From assembly GCA_041667115.1 (NCBI GenBank), contig JBAYFO010000009.1:17643-81642 (forward strand): a stretch of DNA of 64,000 bases. The letters are read 5' to 3'. The notes under the pieces are model-generated. The model worked only from the letters and a program-made list of their open reading frames with translations, made no database searches and was not told where the DNA came from. Within the stretch, counting starts at the first letter, position 1; each line of letters opens with the position of its first letter. The position numbers and the translations under genes are program-made. Source of the DNA: UBA1563 sp041667115 (lineage in GTDB: Bacteria; Bacteroidota; Ignavibacteria; Ignavibacteriales; Ignavibacteriaceae). This document shows, piece by piece, positions 23,961 through 33,105 of this stretch.

Positions 23961-25379
23961 ATGAAAAAGCTATTCTTTCCATTAGCCCTTTCTCTTTTTC
24001 TTCTGACTTCTATTTCTCCGCAAAGCAATTTTACTCCGGTTGGAGTTTGGCAAGGAAGTTTAAAAGTTAGCCCGACGGTCGGGTTAACGCTGGTTTTTCA
24101 TGTCGATAAAAAAGATGATAACACGTTCAGCGCAACGATGGACAGCCCCGATCAAAGCAAGTATGGAATTAAAGTTGATAAAATTACCTCCTTACAAGAT
24201 TCTTTAGTTTTTACGGTTGCAGCGATTGGTGGAAATTATTCGGCGGTGTACAACAAAGACAGTTTGATGTTACTAGGTATTTGGTCGCAAGGTGCATACA
24301 GTTTTCCGCTTAACATGAAAAAAATAGATAAAGTTGAAGAGGCAAAAAGACCGCAGCTTCCGGTAAAACCGTATCCGTATAATGATGAAGAAGTCGTGTT
24401 TGAAAATAGAATTGACAGCATTAAACTTGGCGGTTCATTCACTTTTCCGAAGGAAGGAAATAATTTCCCGGCGGTTGTTTTAATTACGGGATCAGGTAAA
24501 CAGGATAGAGATGAGACAGTTTTTAATCACAAACCGTTTCTTGTAATTGCAGATTATTTGACGAAGAAAGGTTTTGCCGTGCTTCGGTTTGATGACCGTG
24601 GCGGAGGCAGTTCTACAGGAGATTATAAAAAAGCTACAACGCTTGATTTTGTAAAAGACGTTAATGCTGCTGTTGATTATTTGAAAACGCGGAAAGAAGT
24701 AAATCAAAATAAAATTGGATTGATTGGACACAGCGAAGGGGGAATGATCGCACCGCTGGTTGCATCGGAACGAAAGGATATTGCATTTATTGTTTTATTG
24801 GCGGGACCCGGTTTAACCGGAGAAGAAATTCTCATTCGGCAGGCAGAATTAATTTCTAAAGCAAACGCAGTTCCCGATGAAGCAATTGAAAAAAATATAA
24901 AACTATCAAAAGCCATTTATTCGGAAATACGAAACAGTAAAAATGCGGAAGATGCAACCGTTCGTGTAAAGAAAATGCTTGAAGAGTTTGTTCAAAAACT
25001 TCCGGAAAGTGAACAAAAAGAATTGGGCGACATAAAAACTTTTGTCGAACGGCAAAGTAAAACGGCATCAAGCCCATGGTTTAAATTTTTCTTAACCTAC
25101 GATCCGGTTCCCGCGCTGGAAAAAGTTAAATGCCCGGTGTTGGCGTTAAATGGAGAAAAAGATTTGCAAGTTCCGCCAAAAGAAGATTTAGCAGCAATAG
25201 AACAAGCGCTTAAAAAAGGAAAAAATAAAAATTATAAAACGATGCTTTTGCCCGGTTTAAATCACACTTTTCAAACAGCGCAAACAGGTTCGCCAAACGA
25301 GTATGCCAAAATTGAAGAAACGTTTTCTCCGGTCGCTTTAGGGATAATAAGTGACTGGTTGAAAGAAATTCTTCAGTAA
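23961..25379 (+). CDS. Exported alpha/beta hydrolase
   Basis: A 472-residue secreted hydrolase. A signal peptide (about 1-22) is followed by a beta-sandwich-like N-terminal domain (FTPVGVWQGSLKV..., about 25-130) and an alpha/beta hydrolase domain. It has an oxyanion strand VVLITGSGKQDRDE, DDRGGGSSTG, nucleophile elbow G-H-S-E-G-G (about 256-261), acid in NGEKDLQVP (about 395) and His in GLNHTFQ (about 430). Similar proteins are annotated as S9-like or DUF3887-type esterases/peptidases in Bacteroidota. The substrate is unknown. ATTAGGAGTTAATC upstream gives a fair ribosome-binding site. Confidence 0.85.
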   Translation: MKKLFFPLALSLFLLTSISPQSNFTPVGVWQGSLKVSPTVGLTLVFHVDKKDDNTFSATMDSPDQSKYGIKVDKITSLQDSLVFTVAAIGGNYSAVYNKDSLMLLGIWSQGAYSFPLNMKKIDKVEEAKRPQLPVKPYPYNDEEVVFENRIDSIKLGGSFTFPKEGNNFPAVVLITGSGKQDRDETVFNHKPFLVIADYLTKKGFAVLRFDDRGGGSSTGDYKKATTLDFVKDVNAAVDYLKTRKEVNQNKIGLIGHSEGGMIAPLVASERKDIAFIVLLAGPGLTGEEILIRQAELISKANAVPDEAIEKNIKLSKAIYSEIRNSKNAEDATVRVKKMLEEFVQKLPESEQKELGDIKTFVERQSKTASSPWFKFFLTYDPVPALEKVKCPVLALNGEKDLQVPPKEDLAAIEQALKKGKNKNYKTMLLPGLNHTFQTAQTGSPNEYAKIEETFSPVALGIISDWLKEILQ

Positions 25380-25477
25380 AGTTGAAAAGGTGAAAATTTT
25401 TGACCGGAACAATCGTAAAAGTATTTTTTCGTAATTTTAGCAAGAGAAAATTATTTCTAATCTGATTTGGAGTATGT

Positions 25478-26464
25478 ATGGCAAATTACCCGTTAAAACG
25501 TTTACGAAGACTACGTTATAATCCGTTAGTGCGAGATATGGTTCGCGAAACGATTCTTACAAAAGATGATTTCATCTATCCGCTTTTTGCGGTTCCGGGA
25601 GAAAAAATAAAAAACCCGATTAAATCGATGCCCGGTGTTTTTCAAATGTCGATCGATGTTTTAGTTGAAGAGTGTAAAGAAGTTGCAGCGCTTGGAATTC
25701 CCGCTGTAATTCTATTCGGAATTCCCGAACACAAAGACGAAGTCGGGTCAGAGGCTTACAGCCCGAACGGAATCATTCAACAAGCGGTTCGCGCAATTAA
25801 AGCGAATGTGCAAAATTTGCTGGTGATCACCGATGTTTGTCTTTGTGAATATACCTCGCACGGACATTGTGGTGTTCTGAACGGCGAAGATATTTTAAAT
25901 GATGAAACGGTTTCTCTTCTTGCAAAAGAAGCGGTTTCTCACGCTGAAGCAGGCGCCGATATCATTGCTCCTTCCGATATGATGGATGGAAGAATTATCG
26001 CAATAAGAAAAGCTCTTGACTATAAAGGGTTTACAAAAACTCCAATTATGAGTTACGCGGCAAAATATGCTTCCGGTTTTTACGGACCATTCCGCGATGC
26101 GGCTGAATCAACACCTGCTTTTGGAGATAGACGCTCCCATCAAATGGATATTGCAAACACAAACGAAGCGATGCGTGAAGTTGAATCCGATATTGAAGAA
26201 GGCGCTGATATTGTTATGGTAAAACCAGCCGGCGCTTACCTTGATGTAATTTATCGCGTGAAAGAAAAATTCGGTTTACCAACCGCGGCATATCAAGTCA
26301 GCGGTGAATTTGCAATGATAAAAGCAGCAGCGCAAAATGGCTGGATTGACGGCGAACGCGTGATGATGGAATCTCTTGTTGCAATTAAACGTGCCGGTGC
26401 TGATATGATTCTTACGTACTTTGCGAAAGATGCGGCAAAGTATCTGGATAGAACACGAAAGTAA
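25478..26464 (+). CDS. hemB: Porphobilinogen synthase (delta-aminolevulinate dehydratase)
   Basis: Condenses two 5-aminolevulinate molecules to porphobilinogen in tetrapyrrole synthesis. The 328 residues contain the zinc site C-L-C-E-Y-T-S-H-G-H-C-G (about 121-132), so this is the Zn-dependent class. The two Schiff-base lysines lie in S-Y-A-A-K-Y (about 195) and M-V-K-P-A (about 249). The APSDMMDGRI segment and RSHQMD loop are also present. GGAG lies eight bases before the ATG. It ends 10 bases before a small hicA gene. Confidence 0.96.
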   Translation: MANYPLKRLRRLRYNPLVRDMVRETILTKDDFIYPLFAVPGEKIKNPIKSMPGVFQMSIDVLVEECKEVAALGIPAVILFGIPEHKDEVGSEAYSPNGIIQQAVRAIKANVQNLLVITDVCLCEYTSHGHCGVLNGEDILNDETVSLLAKEAVSHAEAGADIIAPSDMMDGRIIAIRKALDYKGFTKTPIMSYAAKYASGFYGPFRDAAESTPAFGDRRSHQMDIANTNEAMREVESDIEEGADIVMVKPAGAYLDVIYRVKEKFGLPTAAYQVSGEFAMIKAAAQNGWIDGERVMMESLVAIKRAGADMILTYFAKDAAKYLDRTRK

Positions 26465-26474
26465 TTTTTTCATC

Positions 26475-26732
26475 ATGAGTAGTCATAAAAAAATACTGGC
26501 GAAGGTTTTAAGTGGTGTTGCTGATGCAAGCATTTCATTTGATAATTTGTGTGGCTTGCTTCACTTTCTTAACTTTAATTCAAGAATAAAGGGGAGTCAT
26601 CATATTTTTTATAAAGAAAATGTTGAGGAAATCTTAAATTTGCTGGCAAGAGGATCAGAGGCTAAACCATATCAGGTGAAACAAGTTCGAGATTTAATTT
26701 TGAAGTATAGATTAGGAGAAAATTTAAAATGA
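26475..26732 (+). CDS. hicA: HicA-like toxin, second pair
   Basis: An 85-residue protein with the HicA layout: an N-terminal helix (KKILAKVLSGVADASISFDNLCGLLHFL), then I-K-G-S-H-H-I-F containing the catalytic-type His, and a C-terminal VKQVRDLILKYRL helix. The frame is open upstream into hemB, but the ATG at 26475 just after the hemB stop is the sensible start. Toxin precedes antitoxin, the opposite of the pair at 2581-3026, and the two toxins are only distantly alike. The overlap with the antitoxin is ATGA (26729-26732). Confidence 0.85.
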   Translation: MSSHKKILAKVLSGVADASISFDNLCGLLHFLNFNSRIKGSHHIFYKENVEEILNLLARGSEAKPYQVKQVRDLILKYRLGENLK

Positions 26733-26938
26733 GCAAATATGAAATTATCATTTTTTGGAGTGAGGAAGACAAATCATTTATCTCAGAAGTGCCGGAACTG
26801 CCAGGCTGTAAAGCGGATGGTTCTTCGTACAAAGACGCTCTTGAAAATGCCGAATTAGCAATTACCGAATGGATAGAAACTGCAACCGAACTTGGGCGAA
26901 AAATTCCGCAGCCTAAAGGGAAATTGATGTATGCGTAA
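26729..26938 (+). CDS. hicB: HicB-like antitoxin, second pair
   Basis: A 69-residue protein with the HicB core: YEIIIFWSEEDKSFISEVPELPGCKADGSS, then the helix YKDALENAELAITEWIETA. The VPELPGC segment is diagnostic of the UPF0150/HicB family. It is translated by coupling to the upstream toxin and ends about 110 bases before glgA. No separate DNA-binding domain is visible. Confidence 0.88.
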   Translation: MSKYEIIIFWSEEDKSFISEVPELPGCKADGSSYKDALENAELAITEWIETATELGRKIPQPKGKLMYA

Positions 26939-27049
26939 TTTAAATGGTGATTAACGATTTTTGATGGTGATAGAACTATCCTCAGTTCATAATCGTTGAT
27001 CTTTGCTCAGAGATCAAAAAAATTAAACGAAGAAGAAAATTAATTCCGA

Positions 27050-28525
27050 ATGAAAATAGCCTTTGCCGCTTCCGAAGCGTATCCTTTTGCTAAAACCGGA
27101 GGACTCGGAGATGTTATCGGAGCTTTACCTAAAGCTTTAAAAGAATTAGGGGAAGATGTAAAAATTTTTATCCCCAAATATGCTCAGATAGATCACTCGC
27201 TTTTTGATCTAAGCTATGATTGGTCTATTGGCACGATGCCCATCCGTGTAGCGGGACACGTCCATAACGTAGATGTTTATCTGGGGCATTTGCCAAATTC
27301 TTCAGTCGAAATTTATTTTCTCGATTGCCCCTATTTTTTTAACCGCCCTAAGATTTATACCAACGATCCCGATGAAGACGAGCGCTTCATCCTTTATTCA
27401 AAAGCGGTTATTGAAGCGCTTCAACATTTGAAATGGAAGCCGGATATCATTCATTGCAATGACTGGCAAACCGGACTCATTCCTTTATACATAAAAGATA
27501 ACTACAATTGGGATAAATTTTTTCATCGCACGGCAACGGTAATGTCTATTCACAATATAGGATATCAGGGAAGATTTCCTTACGCAACTGTGCAAAAGGC
27601 AGAAGTCCGTCCCGAGCTTTTTTATCCAAACGGACCGATTGAAGTCTGGAAAAGTTTCTGCTTTTTAAAGACAGGCTTAATGTATGCCGATGTTATTAAT
27701 ACAGTAAGCAAAACTTATGCGGAAGAAATTACAACATCGGAATACGGAGCCGGATTAGAAGGAGTACTCCGTTCCCGGATCAATGATTTTTTTGGAATAG
27801 TGAATGGAGTGGATTATTCCATCTGGAATCCTCAGACAGATAAGCTTCTTCCTTTTAGATATTCTAAAAAAAATATTGCCACAAAGACGGATAACAAAAA
27901 ATATTTGCTTGGGGCTTCACACCTTCCATATAAAGAAAACGTTCCGCTTATCGGAATTATTTCACGCCTGGTTGCCCAAAAAGGATTTGATCTTTTTGAA
28001 AAAGCTGCGTATAAGTTGATGCGTTTGCCTGCGCAATGGGTAATCTTGGGAACAGGTGAAAATCATATTGAAAATCTTTTCCGCAGCCTTGCGTATACGT
28101 ATCCCGAGAAAGTTTCCATTTCTTTGACGTTCGATGATAAACTTTCTCATCTTATAGAAGCCGGTTCGGATATTTTTTTTATGCCCTCACAGTATGAGCC
28201 ATGCGGATTAAACCAAATCTATTCTTTAAAATATGGAACCGTTCCTATCGTACGGAAAACCGGCGGACTTGCCGACACCGTGCAAGACTGGCATGAGGAA
28301 AAACAAAAAGATTTGGAAACCGGGAACGGGTTCTCTTTTACCGAGTATTCACCGGAAGCTTTATTCTCAACAGTAAAACGGGCTGTTGAAACTTATACCA
28401 ATGAAAAAGATACTTGGCAAAAAATTATGTTCAACGGGATGGAACATGATTATTCATGGAACGTTTCGGCACTTCAGTACCTTGATCTATATAAAAAAGC
28501 TCTGTTTAATAGAAGAAATAAATAA
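27050..28525 (+). CDS. glgA: Glycogen synthase (ADP-glucose, GT5)
   Basis: Transfers glucose from ADP-glucose (or UDP-glucose) to the growing alpha-1,4-glucan. The 491-residue GT-B protein starts with MKIAFAASEAYPFAKTGGLGDVIGALP, including the K-T-G-G-L-G-D sugar-nucleotide loop (residues 15-21), and ends with the second conserved region FFMPSQYEPCGLNQIYSLKYGTVPIVRKTGGLADTV containing the catalytic Glu of E-P-C-G. No other glycogen genes are in the window. It follows the hicAB pair by 111 bases, which hold only short inverted repeats. Confidence 0.94.
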   Translation: MKIAFAASEAYPFAKTGGLGDVIGALPKALKELGEDVKIFIPKYAQIDHSLFDLSYDWSIGTMPIRVAGHVHNVDVYLGHLPNSSVEIYFLDCPYFFNRPKIYTNDPDEDERFILYSKAVIEALQHLKWKPDIIHCNDWQTGLIPLYIKDNYNWDKFFHRTATVMSIHNIGYQGRFPYATVQKAEVRPELFYPNGPIEVWKSFCFLKTGLMYADVINTVSKTYAEEITTSEYGAGLEGVLRSRINDFFGIVNGVDYSIWNPQTDKLLPFRYSKKNIATKTDNKKYLLGASHLPYKENVPLIGIISRLVAQKGFDLFEKAAYKLMRLPAQWVILGTGENHIENLFRSLAYTYPEKVSISLTFDDKLSHLIEAGSDIFFMPSQYEPCGLNQIYSLKYGTVPIVRKTGGLADTVQDWHEEKQKDLETGNGFSFTEYSPEALFSTVKRAVETYTNEKDTWQKIMFNGMEHDYSWNVSALQYLDLYKKALFNRRNK

Positions 28526-28530
28526 GTGGC

Positions 28531-28558
28531 AAGTAAAAAGGTCAAAGTAAAAAGATAG
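28531..28558. repeat. Heptamer array between glgA and corA
   Basis: Four 7-base units AAGTAAA, AAGGTCA, AAGTAAA, AAGATAG fill almost the whole 33-base space between the convergent glgA and corA genes. Confidence 0.65.
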
Positions 28559-29638
28559 TTAAAACCATTTTTTCTTTTTAAAATAAAAGATCATGAAAAT
28601 GGTTAATGAAATCATAATTCCCCACACAAACGGATAGCCCCATCTCCAATCAAGTTCAGGCATAAACTTAAAATTCATTCCATAGAGTCCCACAATAAAA
28701 GTCAACGGAATAAAAAGCGTTGCAATCATCGTGAGGATTTTCATTACCTCGTTCATCTTATTGCTGAGGCTTGAAAGATATAAATCTTCGAGTCCCGAAA
28801 GCCAATCTCTATATGTTTCAATCGTATCAATAACTTGAATAGTGTGGTCATACAGATCGCGCATATAAATTTTTGTAGATTGGTTAATTAAGGAATGCTC
28901 GCCCCGGTGGAAATTATTAATTACCTCGCGAAGCGGCCAGGTGATTTTTCTTAGATAAATAAGTTCGCGTTTTAATTCATGCGTTTTTTGAATAGAACTT
29001 TTCTCAGGGTTTTGAATTATTTCCAGTTCAATGTCCTCAAGCCTATCCCCGACTTTCTCGAGCACTTCAAAATAATTATCTACAATTGCATCAAGTAAGC
29101 GGTAGCAGAGGTAATCCGATTTTTCCTTCCGGATTTTTCCTTTGTTGTTAATTACCCTTTCCCGCACAACGTCGAACGCATCGCCCGGTTTGCTTTCCTG
29201 AAACGTTAGAAGAAAATTTTTACCGAGCACAAAACTTACCTGCTCATCAATAATTTTGTCCTGCTTTTTATCCATAAAAAGCATTTTTGCTATTATGAAA
29301 ACAACTTCATCATATTCGTCCAATTTGGGACGCTGCTGCGGGTTGAGAATGTCTTCAAGCAGTAAAGGATGCAGATGAAAAACTTCACCGATTTTTTCAA
29401 CGAGAGCGGTGTCGTGAATTCCTTCAATGTTTATCCAGGCAATGCCGTTTGTTTTAATAGAAGAAGAAATATCTTCAGCGCGGAGAGAATCAATTACTTC
29501 GCAAGAGGTTTCTGAATATTTGATAAGTGAAAGAGTGGGTTGTGCTAATTTTTGTTCACCGGTAAAAACCAAACTGCCGGGAGGCATCCCAGTTTTACGG
29601 GTCCGCTTTTTCGTAAGAGATTTGTTTGAGAATTTCAT
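28559..29638 (-). CDS. corA: CorA-family magnesium/cobalt transporter
   Basis: Homopentameric inner-membrane channel for Mg2+ (and Co2+/Ni2+). The 359 residues comprise a large cytoplasmic alpha/beta domain, a long stalk helix and two C-terminal transmembrane helices (about 298-320 and 330-350). The signature Y-G-M-N-F sits at the end of the first span (about 321-325), and a basic tail FKKKKWF closes the protein, all as expected. Pore residues LTMIATLFIPLTFIVGLYGMNF are standard. The gene follows the SDR gene by three bases on the same strand. Confidence 0.94.
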   Translation of the reverse strand: MKFSNKSLTKKRTRKTGMPPGSLVFTGEQKLAQPTLSLIKYSETSCEVIDSLRAEDISSSIKTNGIAWINIEGIHDTALVEKIGEVFHLHPLLLEDILNPQQRPKLDEYDEVVFIIAKMLFMDKKQDKIIDEQVSFVLGKNFLLTFQESKPGDAFDVVRERVINNKGKIRKEKSDYLCYRLLDAIVDNYFEVLEKVGDRLEDIELEIIQNPEKSSIQKTHELKRELIYLRKITWPLREVINNFHRGEHSLINQSTKIYMRDLYDHTIQVIDTIETYRDWLSGLEDLYLSSLSNKMNEVMKILTMIATLFIPLTFIVGLYGMNFKFMPELDWRWGYPFVWGIMISLTIFMIFYFKKKKWF

Positions 29639-29641
29639 TTT

Positions 29642-30598
29642 CTATTTGAAATAATTTTTTGTCCATTCAAGAGTTTTACGAATGCCTTCCTCGTACGGTG
29701 TTGCCGGAAGCGTATCAAAGAATGTGCGGAACAGCTCGCCGGTCATGATTAGGCGTTGGCTTTTTAAATACATCATCTCTTTAAATTCTTTTGCCATCGG
29801 ATTAAACAATCCCGCAAGCGCCACGAGAAATTCAATATTAAGTGAAGAGATTTTCGATTTTTTCCCTGCTTGTCGGCTGATCTCTTTTAAAAACTTTTTT
29901 GCAGTCGTTTCAGAATAGCCGGGAACGTTGAACTGCATTTCGTTCCCTTTAAATGAAAGTCCGGCAAGCGCCATCGCTTCACCAGCGTCTTCAATGTAGA
30001 TTAATTCTGTCGGTACATTCAAACCGCCAAACCATTGTAATTTTTTTCCGCGCAAAGCATTTTGAAAAATTTTATCGTAAAAACCGTTTATTACAAAAGG
30101 ACCGTAAAAATCCGGCATGCGGATAATGCTGTAACGAAGCCCGTGTTCCTTATTTGCACGTACGAGCATCTGTTCCATCTCAATTCTTATTTTTCCCTTT
30201 TTGGTAGTTGCTGCGTGCGGATGCCCTTCGTTTACAAGCGTTTGCTGAGCATTGCCAAAAACATAGACGTTTCCCGGGAAAACCAGTTTTACTTTTTTAT
30301 TTATTGCTGCCGTAATAGAAACGGAAAGTAATTCCCTCGCTTCGGTTTGCCATTTGGGATAAGGAATATTGACGCAATAAAAAAGTGTTGAACAGTTTGC
30401 TAAAGCTTTCTCAACATCGGCGAGAATTGTTGCGTCGCCTTGAACGAATTCAATACCGGATAATCCCTGACCATACTTTTCGCCTTTTTGAACATTACGA
30501 ACCAAGGCAACAACGGACTCACCCTTTTCCAATAAGGCTTTTGCTGTTGCACGTCCAATTCCTCCGGTAAAACCGATTATAAGATGTTTCATTTTCAT
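29642..30598 (-). CDS. NAD(P)-dependent epimerase/dehydratase-type SDR
   Basis: Atypical or extended short-chain dehydrogenase of 318 residues. A nucleotide-binding G-F-T-G-G-I-G loop lies at residues 9-15, an acidic residue in VQGDAT near 55, a substrate region VFPGNVYVFGNAQQ near 103, and the RMPDFYGPFV and PTELIYIEDAGEA segments follow. The usual YxxxK motif is not obvious, so it may be an NmrA-like or UDP-sugar-type member without a standard active site. It starts within the gyrA stop (ATGA, 30595-30598), hence translational coupling to gyrA. A second Met two codons in could also be used. Confidence 0.78.
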   Translation of the reverse strand: MKMKHLIIGFTGGIGRATAKALLEKGESVVALVRNVQKGEKYGQGLSGIEFVQGDATILADVEKALANCSTLFYCVNIPYPKWQTEARELLSVSITAAINKKVKLVFPGNVYVFGNAQQTLVNEGHPHAATTKKGKIRIEMEQMLVRANKEHGLRYSIIRMPDFYGPFVINGFYDKIFQNALRGKKLQWFGGLNVPTELIYIEDAGEAMALAGLSFKGNEMQFNVPGYSETTAKKFLKEISRQAGKKSKISSLNIEFLVALAGLFNPMAKEFKEMMYLKSQRLIMTGELFRTFFDTLPATPYEEGIRKTLEWTKNYFK

Positions 30599-33057
30599 AC
30601 CGGTAACTCATCACTTCCATTTATAACGATTTCATCTTCCGGAACAACTTTAGCGATGTCTGCAATTGCGTCGTCATCTTTTAAGCGGATAACGCGTACG
30701 CCCTGGGTGTTTCTTCCCATCACGCGAATAGCTTTTACACTTTGGCGGATTGCCATTCCCTGCGAGCTGATGATCATTAATTCTTCGTTATCGGTTACTT
30801 CCATCATCGAGATCATCTTACCGACTTTATCAGTGGTTTTTACTGTGATAACGCCCTTGCCACCACGTTTGGTAATTCGATAATCATTAATGTCAGAGCG
30901 TTTTCCAAATCCGTTTTCGGTTACAACAAGAATACTTCCTTGACGTTTAATTACCAACAAACCAACAACCAGATCATCTTTACCGAGTTTTACTCCGCGT
31001 ACGCCTGTAGAGGTTCTGCCCATGTCCCGCACATCTTTTTCGTGGAAGCGGATTGCGAGTCCATGCGATGTGCCAAGTACGATGTCGTTTGTGCCGTCGG
31101 TAATTTTAACGGCGATCAATCTATCGCCCTCATTAATGTTGATGGCGTTAATTCCTCCGCGGCGAACGTTGCCATAAGCGGAGAGAACGGTTTTCTTAAT
31201 TGTTCCTTGTGCCGTTGCCATGATCAGGTATTGATCATCTTTAAATTCTTTAACATTTACAAATGCCGTAATGTCTTCATCTTTTTCTTTTTCGATTAAG
31301 TTCAAGATTGAGCGACCGCGCGTTGCTCTACCACCTTCGGGAATCTCGTGAACTTTCAGCCAATAACATTTTCCTTTATCGGTGAAGAATAAAATGTATT
31401 GATGTGTAGAAGCGACAAACATATGTTCAATGAAATCTTCATCTTTTGCTTCTGCACCGTGTACGCCTTTACCGCCGCGTCCTTGCTTGCGGTAGCCGCT
31501 TACCGGGAATCGCTTAATAAAACCCTTATGAGAAATTGTTACAACAACATCTTCTTCGGCGATTGTGTCTTCCAAAGAGAATTCGGTATAGTCGTAAATA
31601 ATTTCTGTTCTGCGTTCATCGCCGAATTTTTCTTTAAGAAGGAGGAGTTCATCTTTAATTATGAGGAACCTTTTTTCTTCGCTGCTTAAAATGCCTTTTA
31701 ATTTTTCAATCAGCTTGATTGTTTCTTTGTATTCATCTTCAATTTTTTTGCGTTCAAGTCCGGTTAGACGCTGCAAACGCATATCAAGAATAGCTTTAGC
31801 TTGAATTTCGGAAAGCTTGAACTTTTTGATTAAATTATTTTTTGCGGTTTCTACATCGCGCGATTTTTTAATCGTCTCAATCACTTCATCAATGTTATCA
31901 AGTGCGATGATGTAGCCTTCTAAAATATGTGCGCGGCGTTCGGCGGCGTCAAGTTCGTATTGTGTTCTCCGGATCAAAACATCCATCCGGTGATTCAAGA
32001 AATGAAACATTGTTTCTCTTAACGTAAGCACTTTCGGTACGCCGTTCACAAGTGCGAGCATAATTACACCGAAGGTTACCTGCATCGATGTATGCTTAAA
32101 GAGATTGTTCAAAACCACGGCAGGAGTTGCATCGCGTTTTAATTCAATAACGAGGCGCATGCCGTCGCGGTCGGATTCATCGCGGATTGCTGAAATGTCT
32201 TTAATTTTTTCGTCCCGAACAAGCTCTGCAATTTTTTCTTGAAGTGTAGCTTTGTTTACCTGATATGGAAGTTCGGTAACGATGATACTTTCTTTTCCAT
32301 TTTTTTGTGTTTCAACATTCGCTTTTGCACGAACAATTATTTTCCCTCTTCCGGTTGTGAAGGCATCTTTTACGCCTTGATAACCATAGATGATTCCTCC
32401 TGTCGGAAAATCCGGCGCCGTCACATACTTCATCAATTTTTCGTTAGTGATGTCGGGGTTTTTGATCATCGCAACTAAGCCGTCAATCACTTCACTTAAA
32501 TTGTGAGGTGGAATGTTGGTTGCCATGCCGACCGCAATTCCGCTTGAACCGTTCACCAAAAGATTAGGAAGATACGAAGGCATTACCGTTGGTTCTTGAA
32601 GAGTATCATCAAAGTTTGATGAAAAGTTAACGGTGTTCTTATCGAGATCGCGAAGCATTTCATCGGCAATTTTTGCAAGACGCGCTTCAGTGTAACGCAT
32701 TGCTGCAGGCGAGTCACCGTCAACGGAACCGAAGTTTCCTTGTCCATCAACTAAAGGGTAGCGGAGAGAAAATTCCTGCACCATTCTCACCATTGAATCA
32801 TAAACCGCCGTATCGCCGTGCGGATGGTACTTACCAAGCACTTCACCGACGATTCTTGCCGACTTTTTATATGCTTTATTGTACGACATTCCAAGTTCGT
32901 GCATTCCGAAAAGAACGCGGCGGTGAACCGGTTTCAAACCGTCACGTACATCAGGGAGCGCCCTGGAAACGATGACGGACATTGAATAATCGATGTATGA
33001 GGATTTCATCTCTTCTTCTAAAGAGACAGGAAGTACTTTTTCAAAAAGATTTGCCAT
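30595..33057 (-). CDS. gyrA: DNA gyrase subunit A
   Basis: Breaks and rejoins the gated DNA segment in gyrase. Catalytic Tyr122 lies in A-M-R-Y-T-E, with the same number as in E. coli. The quinolone-determining region reads H-P-H-G-D-T-A-V-Y-D, so position 83 is Thr instead of the E. coli Ser. The C-terminal beta-pinwheel contains the GyrA box variant Q-G-R-G-G-K-G (about 525), which separates it from ParC. The 820 residues are full length. It follows gyrB by 48 bases in the cluster dnaN-recF-dciA-gyrB-gyrA. Confidence 0.97.
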   Translation of the reverse strand: MANLFEKVLPVSLEEEMKSSYIDYSMSVIVSRALPDVRDGLKPVHRRVLFGMHELGMSYNKAYKKSARIVGEVLGKYHPHGDTAVYDSMVRMVQEFSLRYPLVDGQGNFGSVDGDSPAAMRYTEARLAKIADEMLRDLDKNTVNFSSNFDDTLQEPTVMPSYLPNLLVNGSSGIAVGMATNIPPHNLSEVIDGLVAMIKNPDITNEKLMKYVTAPDFPTGGIIYGYQGVKDAFTTGRGKIIVRAKANVETQKNGKESIIVTELPYQVNKATLQEKIAELVRDEKIKDISAIRDESDRDGMRLVIELKRDATPAVVLNNLFKHTSMQVTFGVIMLALVNGVPKVLTLRETMFHFLNHRMDVLIRRTQYELDAAERRAHILEGYIIALDNIDEVIETIKKSRDVETAKNNLIKKFKLSEIQAKAILDMRLQRLTGLERKKIEDEYKETIKLIEKLKGILSSEEKRFLIIKDELLLLKEKFGDERRTEIIYDYTEFSLEDTIAEEDVVVTISHKGFIKRFPVSGYRKQGRGGKGVHGAEAKDEDFIEHMFVASTHQYILFFTDKGKCYWLKVHEIPEGGRATRGRSILNLIEKEKDEDITAFVNVKEFKDDQYLIMATAQGTIKKTVLSAYGNVRRGGINAININEGDRLIAVKITDGTNDIVLGTSHGLAIRFHEKDVRDMGRTSTGVRGVKLGKDDLVVGLLVIKRQGSILVVTENGFGKRSDINDYRITKRGGKGVITVKTTDKVGKMISMMEVTDNEELMIISSQGMAIRQSVKAIRVMGRNTQGVRVIRLKDDDAIADIAKVVPEDEIVINGSDELPV

Positions 33058-33105
33058 TGTGTATCTAAATTTTTATTAAAAACTGTTTTTTATTTTTTAA
33101 ATGAG

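Noticed and set aside
26997..27016. Rho-independent terminator before glgA
   Set aside because: The TGATCT/AGATCA hairpin is followed by A residues on the plus strand, not U, so it cannot terminate the upstream hicB transcript in the usual way.
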